Source: Phycisphaerae bacterium
GTDB taxonomy: Bacteria > Planctomycetota > Phycisphaerae > Phycisphaerales > SM1A02
DNA: 6,025 bases
NCBI GenBank assembly: GCA_002690755.1
Contig: NZFT01000090.1
Coordinates: 5,132 to 11,156, forward strand
Direction of reading: 5' to 3'
In this document: positions 1 through 4,797 of the stretch, one piece after another
Layout: each line of letters opens with the position of its first letter
How positions within the stretch are numbered: the first letter of the stretch is position 1
Notes under the pieces: model-generated
Database searches by the model: none
What the model was told of the DNA's origin: nothing
Seen by the model: the letters and a program-made list of their open reading frames with translations, nothing else
Position numbers and translations under genes: made by a program

Positions 1-541
1 GGGGGATCCACCCGCGGGGGCGGCGCCCTTCGGACACGACACCATCGGGGTGCTGGGGCGGTCGAAGCACGGCGAACTCGCCGCGGGCTGTTCGACCAGC
101 GGGCTTCCCTTCAAGGTTCCCGGGCGGGTCGGCGATTCGCCGATCGCCGGACACGGGCTCTTCGTCGAACCGGAGGTGGGACTCGCCACCGCGACGGGCA
201 CCGGCGAGTTGATTTCCGGCATCTCCGCGAGCTTCCTCGCCGTCGAGACGCTTCGCCGCGGGGGAACCGTCCACGACGCGGCCCGAGAGGTCGTTCGCCG
301 AACCGAGGCGATGGGCGATCTTCGCGAGCACCATCAGGTCGCGGTGATCGTGATGGACGCCACGGGACGAATCGCGTCGGCGGCACTGCGTCCGGGCTTC
401 GTGCTCGCGGTCCGCGATGCCGATGGCGGTAGATTGTGCGAGCCGGACTTCGTCCTACGCCCGGAGGACGCCGGATTGCCGGAATCCGCCCGGGAAGGAT
501 TCGCGAAAACCATTTCTTCACCCCCGCAGGAAGACTCATGA
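1..541 (+). CDS. Glycosylasparaginase / isoaspartyl peptidase-type Ntn hydrolase, C-terminal part (5' partial)
   Basis: Threonine-type Ntn hydrolase that cleaves asparagine-linked glycans or beta-aspartyl bonds after self-cleavage into alpha and beta subunits. The reading frame is open from base 2 through the window edge, so the alpha subunit is missing. The visible 179 residues contain HDTIG, whose Thr (codon 41-43) is the expected autocleavage and nucleophile residue. Relative to this Thr, a Thr in STSGL lies at +18, the Arg and Asp of PGRVGDSPI at +28 and +31, and the Thr-Gly of ATGTGE at +51/+52. These match, from memory, the spacing of nucleophile, second Thr, substrate-binding Arg/Asp and oxyanion Thr-Gly in bacterial glycosylasparaginase. 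The GTG at 50 is internal, not a start. The stop overlaps the next ATG (ATGA at 538-541), suggesting translational coupling. True substrate (glycoasparagine, beta-aspartyl dipeptide or asparagine) cannot be told from this half. A signal peptide, if any, would lie off-window. Confidence 0.9.
   Translation, partial: GDPPAGAAPFGHDTIGVLGRSKHGELAAGCSTSGLPFKVPGRVGDSPIAGHGLFVEPEVGLATATGTGELISGISASFLAVETLRRGGTVHDAAREVVRRTEAMGDLREHHQVAVIVMDATGRIASAALRPGFVLAVRDADGGRLCEPDFVLRPEDAGLPESAREGFAKTISSPPQEDS
528..533 (+). promoter_or_regulatory. Shine-Dalgarno for the adenosyltransferase
   Basis: AGGAAG at 528-533 sits 4 bases before the ATG at 538 and inside the end of the asparaginase gene. It supports 538 as the start rather than the in-frame upstream ATG at 436, which would add about 34 arginine- and proline-rich residues with no family counterpart. 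Confidence 0.6.
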
Positions 542-1110
542 AGCTCTACACCAAGACCGGCGATGACGGAAAGACCGGGCTCTTTTCCGGCGACCGGGTC
601 GGCAAGGACCACCCGCGCATCGAGGCCTATGGCACCGTCGACGAACTCAACGCCTGCATCGGGCTCGTCGTCTCGGCGATCCAGGGTGACACCGGCCCCG
701 ACATCAGGCTCCGCGAGCTGCTCGGGAGCATCCAGTCCCGCTGCTTCGATCTCGGCGCCGACCTCGCCACGCCGGAAGGCGCTCGCAACAGCGACAAGGT
801 GAGCCGGATCGACGACGCCGACGTCAAGGTGCTCGAAGACGCGATCGATCACTATCAGGCCGCCGCCCCCGAGATCTCCTGCTTCGTGCTTCCCGGCGGT
901 TGTGAACTCGCATCAAGGCTCCATCTCGCTCGGACCGTCTGTCGACGCGCCGAACGCCTGATGGTCCACCTCGGCCACGCGGAGCGAGTCACGCCCGAAG
1001 CGATTCGCTGGGTGAACCGACTCAGCGACCTGCTCTTCGCGATGAGCCGCGCGGCCAATCACGCCGCCGGCGTCGGGGACGTTCCCTGGAAGCCGAAGTC
1101 GGGCGGCTGA
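538..1110 (+). CDS. pduO: PduO-type ATP:cob(I)alamin adenosyltransferase
   Basis: Transfers the 5'-deoxyadenosyl group of ATP to reduced cob(I)alamin, giving adenosylcobalamin; a cytoplasmic trimeric enzyme of about 190 residues, and this one is 190. Family landmarks in order are the N-terminal ATP-binding YTKTGDDGKTGLFSG (residues 4-18), YGTVDELNA (31-39, with Asp35), the core DLGADLATP (71-79), FVLPGG (116-121), RTVCRRAER (132-140) and VNRLSDLLFAMSR (159-171). Phe116, Arg132 and Arg136 line up, by motif and a constant offset, with the Phe that displaces the lower ligand and the ATP/salt-bridge arginines of the Lactobacillus reuteri enzyme. The start overlaps the upstream stop by ATGA. No adenosylcobalamin-dependent enzyme or cobalamin-synthesis gene is visible nearby, so it probably serves a general supply or salvage role. 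The C-terminal PWKPKSGG is a short tail. Identification is secure; the in vivo client enzyme is unknown. Confidence 0.97.
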   Translation: MKLYTKTGDDGKTGLFSGDRVGKDHPRIEAYGTVDELNACIGLVVSAIQGDTGPDIRLRELLGSIQSRCFDLGADLATPEGARNSDKVSRIDDADVKVLEDAIDHYQAAAPEISCFVLPGGCELASRLHLARTVCRRAERLMVHLGHAERVTPEAIRWVNRLSDLLFAMSRAANHAAGVGDVPWKPKSGG

Positions 1111-1126
1111 GTCCATCAGGGCTTCC
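1088..1126. terminator. Possible bidirectional terminator hairpin between convergent genes
   Basis: GGAAGCC (1088-1094) is perfectly complementary to GGCTTCC (1120-1126). Inside it, CTGA (1107-1110) pairs with TCAG (1116-1119) around a 5-base loop, so the two facing TGA stop codons form the inner stem. A 12-base bulge remains on one side. No T-run follows on either strand, so classical intrinsic termination is doubtful; it could instead block or stabilise transcript ends. Confidence 0.3.
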
Positions 1127-2126
1127 GATTGCCCCGTGGCTTGCCGATCGCGCTGGATCCGCCGGTGGACTGGCCCTTGCGAAGCATGCCGATCCCGTCG
1201 ATCCGCTCCCAGGCGCTTTCCGCGTTTCCCGCGCCGTATTCCGTGGTGATCGAGCGACGGTTCCACGCGCGGGCGACGGTCGAAGTCGTACCGCTGCCGC
1301 AGAACGGATCGAGCACCAGCCCGCCTTCGTCGGAGCAGGCCAGGATGATGCGTTCGAGGTAGACCTCCGGAATCTGGTTGTGATGCCGGGCGCGTCGCTC
1401 CTTGTTGTTGCCCTGCACGCGGCCCCAGTAGGGGCCGTACCAGACGTCCATCGGCACCCGCATGCCCGCGTTCCGCCCCTTGGCCTGGGTGCGTGGATCG
1501 TTGTACACCGACGCCCGGTCCGACTGTTCGAGGATCGCGTCGGGATTCCAGATGCGCTGGTTCGGATTCTTCGCGAAGTAGAGCGCGTGCACCTTGCTCA
1601 TGATGAAGGAACTGTCGCGGTGCTGTCCGAAACGGAAGTGCCAGGCGCACCAGTTGATCATGGTGAGGCCGCGACGCTTGAGATGCATCACGATCTCCGC
1701 CGCGGTGTCGTCGGGAATGTTGACCCAGATCGAACCGCGCGGCGCGAGGGCGTCGACGCAGGTGTCGAGCCAGTCGTAGGTGAAGCGCTCGTACTCCGCC
1801 CGCGGCATGCCGTCGGACCATTCGTCGTAGGGCACGTCCCAGTTGAACGGTGGATCGGCGAAGACGAGATCGACGTCCCCGTGATCGGGCAGATTCGGGA
1901 TGACGTCCCGGCAGTCGCCGACGTAGAGCCGGGTGTCGGGATCCGCCGATCGGTGGGCAGGTTCGACCGCGGCGGTCGCGGGGACGTGCGGCGCGACGTC
2001 GTCGCCGAGCAGTCGAATGTCCGCGGCGGGCAGATCCGCCGCCGATTCACGCTGGATTTGGGTCGCGCCCCGCGGGGTCGCATAGCCGCCGGGACGATCG
2101 AATTCGGTGTTCTTGCGTTCGGCCAT
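1116..2126 (-). CDS. Beta-class DNA (adenine-N6 / cytosine-N4) methyltransferase, orphan
   Basis: S-adenosylmethionine-dependent DNA methyltransferase, 336 residues from the ATG at 2126. Motif order is that of the beta class: catalytic motif IV DPPF at residues 91-94 (preceded by LYVGDCRDVIPNL, 67-79), then the middle motifs and target-recognition stretch (about 165-245), a motif-X-like HHNQIPEVYLERII (248-261), and the SAM-binding motif I DPFCGSGTT at 273-281. DPPF favours adenine-N6 methylation. Residues 1-65 are polar, proline/alanine-rich and probably disordered; the C-terminus is basic (GKPRGNRKP). There is no CcrM-like C-terminal DNA-binding extension. No endonuclease or specificity subunit adjoins it, so it looks solitary. 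It is the last gene of the minus-strand run after upp and converges on the adenosyltransferase gene. A GTG at 2141, preceded by GGGGA at 4 bases, is an alternative start adding 5 residues. The recognition sequence cannot be predicted. Confidence 0.92.
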   Translation of the reverse strand: MAERKNTEFDRPGGYATPRGATQIQRESAADLPAADIRLLGDDVAPHVPATAAVEPAHRSADPDTRLYVGDCRDVIPNLPDHGDVDLVFADPPFNWDVPYDEWSDGMPRAEYERFTYDWLDTCVDALAPRGSIWVNIPDDTAAEIVMHLKRRGLTMINWCAWHFRFGQHRDSSFIMSKVHALYFAKNPNQRIWNPDAILEQSDRASVYNDPRTQAKGRNAGMRVPMDVWYGPYWGRVQGNNKERRARHHNQIPEVYLERIILACSDEGGLVLDPFCGSGTTSTVARAWNRRSITTEYGAGNAESAWERIDGIGMLRKGQSTGGSSAIGKPRGNRKP

Positions 2127-2164
2127 GCCGTCGATGATCACCGATTCCCCGCGATCGCGCCACC

Positions 2165-2178
2165 GTCGACGCGTTGAC
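2165..2178. promoter_or_regulatory. Imperfect 14-bp palindrome upstream of the methyltransferase
   Basis: GTCGACGCGTTGAC is a two-fold symmetric site with six of seven pairs matching. It lies in the roughly 91-base gap between upp and the methyltransferase, about 39 bases before the ATG. This position would suit an operator, but GC-rich palindromes arise often by chance and no convincing -10/-35 promoter is visible beside it. Confidence 0.2.
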
Positions 2179-2202
2179 CACAAGGGATCCCCTCGGATTC
2201 GT

Positions 2203-2217
2203 GCCCGGACGTCGGGC
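2203..2217 (-). terminator. Short hairpin immediately after upp
   Basis: GCCCG (2203-2207) pairs with CGGGC (2213-2217) around a 5-base loop, directly abutting the upp stop codon. The five all-GC pairs make a compact hairpin at the transcript end, but no T-run follows on the minus strand. It may be a weak or factor-assisted terminator, a 3'-end stabiliser, or chance. Confidence 0.3.
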
Positions 2218-2862
2218 TCAGAGCGTGCCGAAGACGCGATCTCCGGCATCGCCGAGCCCGGGGACGATGTAGGCGTTCTCGTCGAGGCGTTCGTCGAGCG
2301 CCGCCGCGTGGACTTCCACGTCGGGGTGGTCCTCGGCCATGCGTTGCACGCCTTCGGGGGCCGCCACGAGACACAGGAACCCGATCGAACCGCATCCACG
2401 ACGCTTGAGGTAGTGCACCGCGTAGGTCGCACTGCCGCCGGTCGCCAGCATCGGATCGACCACCAGCACGGGGCCGTCGGCGACGTCCGAAGGGAGTTTT
2501 TCGTAGTACTCGACCGGCTGGTGGGTCTCTTCGTTCCGTTGGACGCCGATGTGCCCGACCCTCGCTTCGGGCACGAGCCGGAGAATGCCGTCGGTCATGC
2601 CGAGCCCCGCGCGGAGGATCGGCACGATGGTGACGGGTGCGGCGAGTTCGACGGTCGAGCACGCCTTGATCGGCGTCATCACTTCACGGGTCCGGGTCGG
2701 GAGGTCACGAAGCGACTCGTAGGTCATCAGTCCCGCGATCTCGCCGAGCACCCGCCGGAAGGTGGGCGGAGGGGTGGCGACGTCGCGGAGGATTCCCAGT
2801 TTGTGCTCGATGAGCGGATGGGCGTGGACGAGCAGATTCGGATGGTCGGGCGTTCGTCGCAT
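2218..2862 (-). CDS. upp: Uracil phosphoribosyltransferase
   Basis: Cytosolic pyrimidine-salvage enzyme that makes UMP and pyrophosphate from uracil and PRPP. The protein is 214 residues, against 208 for the E. coli enzyme. It shows the N-terminal HPLIEHKLG (15-23), VPILRAGLGM (80-89), the conserved VQRNEET (107-113), the PRPP-binding loop VVDPMLATGGS (134-144), VAAPEGV (166-172) and the C-terminal uracil-site motif PGLGDAGDRVFGT (201-213). All catalytic motifs are intact. The ATG at 2862 is preferred because AAGGA (2871-2875) precedes it by 8 bases and it best matches family length. A GTG at 2883 would overlap the argS stop (GTGA) and add 7 residues, and is a credible alternative. It lies 17 bases after argS, so co-transcription is likely. 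It is followed by a short hairpin and then the methyltransferase. Confidence 0.98.
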   Translation of the reverse strand: MRRTPDHPNLLVHAHPLIEHKLGILRDVATPPPTFRRVLGEIAGLMTYESLRDLPTRTREVMTPIKACSTVELAAPVTIVPILRAGLGMTDGILRLVPEARVGHIGVQRNEETHQPVEYYEKLPSDVADGPVLVVDPMLATGGSATYAVHYLKRRGCGSIGFLCLVAAPEGVQRMAEDHPDVEVHAAALDERLDENAYIVPGLGDAGDRVFGTL

Positions 2863-2870
2863 CGTCTTGT

Positions 2871-2875
2871 TCCTT
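2871..2875 (-). promoter_or_regulatory. Shine-Dalgarno for upp
   Basis: AAGGA on the minus strand with an 8-base spacer to the ATG at 2862. It lies in the 17-base argS-upp gap and decides the start in favour of ATG 2862 over GTG 2883. Confidence 0.6.
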
Positions 2876-2879
2876 GAGA

Positions 2880-4733
2880 TCACATGCGTTCCGGGGCGCC
2901 GATTCCGAGGGTGCCGAGACCGTCGCGAAGCACGTCGCGGGTCAGTCGAACCAGTCGGATCCGGGCGGCGCGGATCGGGGGATCCTCGGCGCGGAGGACC
3001 GGGCAGGCGGAATAGAACGAGCTGAACTCCGTCGCGACCGAATAGAGGAAGCGACAGAGCCTGCTCGCCTCCAGCGATGCCGCCGCCGTCTTCATCGTCT
3101 CGGGATACCGGAGGAGCAGCAATGCGAGTCGTCGCTCTTCGGGGGTCTCGATTCGGAAGGCGGCGTCGGTGGCCGCCTCGTCGCCCGCCTTCTCCAGCAT
3201 GGAGCAGAGCCGGGCGTGGGCGTACTGGAGATAGGGGCCGGTGTCGCCTTCGAAGGCGATCATCCGATCGAGGTCGAAGACGTAATCGCGGGCCGAGTCG
3301 CCGGAGAGGTCCGCGTACTTGATCGCGGCGATCCCGACCGCCCGTCCGATCGCCTCGAGTTCGTCGGCGGGCAGCCCGTGCGTCGGTGCCTTGGGGTCGG
3401 CGGCCCGGCTGGTCACCGCCTCGACGCCGCGGTCGACCGCGGCCTGGAGAAGATCCATCAACTTGAAGTTCGCGCCCGACCGCGTCTTGAGTGGTTTCTT
3501 GTCGGCGCCGAGCACGGTGCCGAAGCCGAGATGCACGAGTTTCGACTCCACGCCGTCGGGCAGGGTGGCCCAGCCGATCTTGCGACAGGCGTCGAAGACG
3601 TCCCGGAAGTGATCCCGCTGCCGGGCGTCGACCACGTAGACGACCTCGTCGCTGTCGAGTTCCTGGACGCGGTACCGGAGGGCCGCGAGGTCGGTGGTCG
3701 CGTAGAGGAAGCCTCCGTCCCGCTTCCGAATGAGCATCGGGCGTTCCCGATCCTCGAACCGGACCACGAGGGCGCCGTCGTCCTCGACCGCGAGCTCCGA
3801 TCGGACGAAGGCGTCCACCACTTCGGCGAGCTCGTTCCGGAAACTCGATTCGCCGCGTTCGCTGTCCGGCGCGATGCGGGTGCCGAGCAGATCACACGCG
3901 CGGTAGACCTCGGTCATCGTGACCTCGATCAGTCGTCGCCACGCCACGACCATGGTCTCGTCGCCCGACTGCAGCCTGACCAGGGCGTCGCGAGCCGCGG
4001 CCTGCGCGGTGCCGGCGCTCTCGTTCTGTGCTTCGAGTTCGGCGATGCGGTGGGCGCCGCATCGGTTCGCGATGGCGGCCTCGAGTCCGCGGACGTCGCC
4101 TCGAGCCTCGAGCTGGGCGTCGCGGTACGCGACGTTCAGGGTGTCGAGGTCGAGCGATTCGAAGTCGACCTTCCGGGCGAGCAGGGAGTGCAGCGTCATC
4201 GCGATGGGGAGACCCCAGTCGCCGAGGTGGTTCTGTCGGTGGACGGTGCGGCCCACGCGTTCGAAGAGCCGGGCCACGGTGTCGCCGATCACCGTCGACC
4301 GCAGATGGCCGACGTGCATCTGCTTCGCGACGTTGACGCCGCAGACGTCGATGGTGACGCCGTGGGTCTCGGCTTCGGGTTCGATTCCCAGTCGATCGTC
4401 GTCCATCCCGGCGAGCGCCGTGGCGAGGGCGGTGGGCCGGAGTCGGATGTTCAGAAAACCCGGCCCGGCGATCTCGGGCATCTCGATCACGTCGCCGAGA
4501 CCGTTTTCGGGCGACATCAAGGCGTCGGCCAGTTCCGCGGCCACGTCGCGGGGCGGACGACCGAGCTTCTTGCCGAGCGCCATCGCGGCGTTCAACTGGA
4601 AGTCGCCGAATTCGGGTTTGGCGCTGGGCTTGAGGGCGGCGTTGACGCCCGAGGCGGCGTCGCCGCCGACCGCGCCCACGGCGATGGTGACGGCGGCTTC
4701 GACTCGGGCGACGGGATCCTGGACGGCGTTCAT
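2880..4733 (-). CDS. argS: Arginyl-tRNA synthetase (class I)
   Basis: Charges tRNA-Arg with arginine using ATP; cytosolic. It has 617 residues, somewhat longer than the 577 of E. coli. Order of parts: N-terminal additive tRNA-binding domain (about 1-100, with PEFGDFQLN at 40-48); class I signature MHVGHLRST (139-147); RQNHLGDWGLPI (166-177); LQSGDE (254-259); FLYATTDLAALRYR (342-355); the relaxed KMSKS equivalent KTRSG (416-420); GDTGPYLQYAHAR (496-508), which opens the anticodon-binding DALR domain; and the family ending GIGAPERM. Two oddities: the usual SAPN/SSPN before the HIGH motif reads CGVN (131-134), and the GDWG-to-LQSGDE segment is about 26 residues longer than in E. coli, as a charged, alanine-rich and probably helical stretch near 205-245. 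The ATG at 4733 has no evident Shine-Dalgarno; a hairpin ends 8 bases upstream. It is followed 17 bases later by upp. Confidence 0.98.
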   Translation of the reverse strand: MNAVQDPVARVEAAVTIAVGAVGGDAASGVNAALKPSAKPEFGDFQLNAAMALGKKLGRPPRDVAAELADALMSPENGLGDVIEMPEIAGPGFLNIRLRPTALATALAGMDDDRLGIEPEAETHGVTIDVCGVNVAKQMHVGHLRSTVIGDTVARLFERVGRTVHRQNHLGDWGLPIAMTLHSLLARKVDFESLDLDTLNVAYRDAQLEARGDVRGLEAAIANRCGAHRIAELEAQNESAGTAQAAARDALVRLQSGDETMVVAWRRLIEVTMTEVYRACDLLGTRIAPDSERGESSFRNELAEVVDAFVRSELAVEDDGALVVRFEDRERPMLIRKRDGGFLYATTDLAALRYRVQELDSDEVVYVVDARQRDHFRDVFDACRKIGWATLPDGVESKLVHLGFGTVLGADKKPLKTRSGANFKLMDLLQAAVDRGVEAVTSRAADPKAPTHGLPADELEAIGRAVGIAAIKYADLSGDSARDYVFDLDRMIAFEGDTGPYLQYAHARLCSMLEKAGDEAATDAAFRIETPEERRLALLLLRYPETMKTAAASLEASRLCRFLYSVATEFSSFYSACPVLRAEDPPIRAARIRLVRLTRDVLRDGLGTLGIGAPERM

Positions 4734-4741
4734 TCGACGAA

Positions 4742-4770
4742 GGATACCGACCCCGGCATGGTCGGGATCC
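4742..4770 (-). promoter_or_regulatory. Hairpin in the argS leader
   Basis: In the 64-base gap between the hydrolase stop and the argS start, GGAT (4742-4745) pairs with ATCC (4767-4770). After one A-G mismatch, CCGACC (4747-4752) pairs with GGTCGG (4760-4765) around a 7-base loop. The 10-pair stem ends 8 bases before the argS ATG, where a ribosome would bind. It lacks a T-run. It may be a terminator for the hydrolase gene or a translation-control element; no T-box or other known riboswitch signature is seen. Confidence 0.4.
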
Positions 4771-4797
4771 GAGCCGGCGTTCCGAAGGCGTCGCCGG

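Noticed and set aside
436..537. Upstream in-frame extension of the adenosyltransferase from ATG 436
   Set aside because: It overlaps the asparaginase coding region, adds non-family residues, and the ATG at 538 has its own Shine-Dalgarno and begins with the family N-terminus.
1380..2177. Plus-strand open frames opposite the methyltransferase and upp (1380-2177 and 2107-2877)
   Set aside because: They are shadows of well-supported minus-strand genes, with no motif, no ribosome binding site and low-complexity products.
2127..2432. Long N-terminal extension of the methyltransferase into upp (start at 2432)
   Set aside because: The extension is an arginine/serine/threonine-rich out-of-frame reading of upp; the natural start is at 2126, or possibly 2141.
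4734..4797. T-box or other riboswitch ahead of argS
   Set aside because: The gap is only 64 bases, with no T-box consensus, no specifier loop and no terminator/antiterminator pair.
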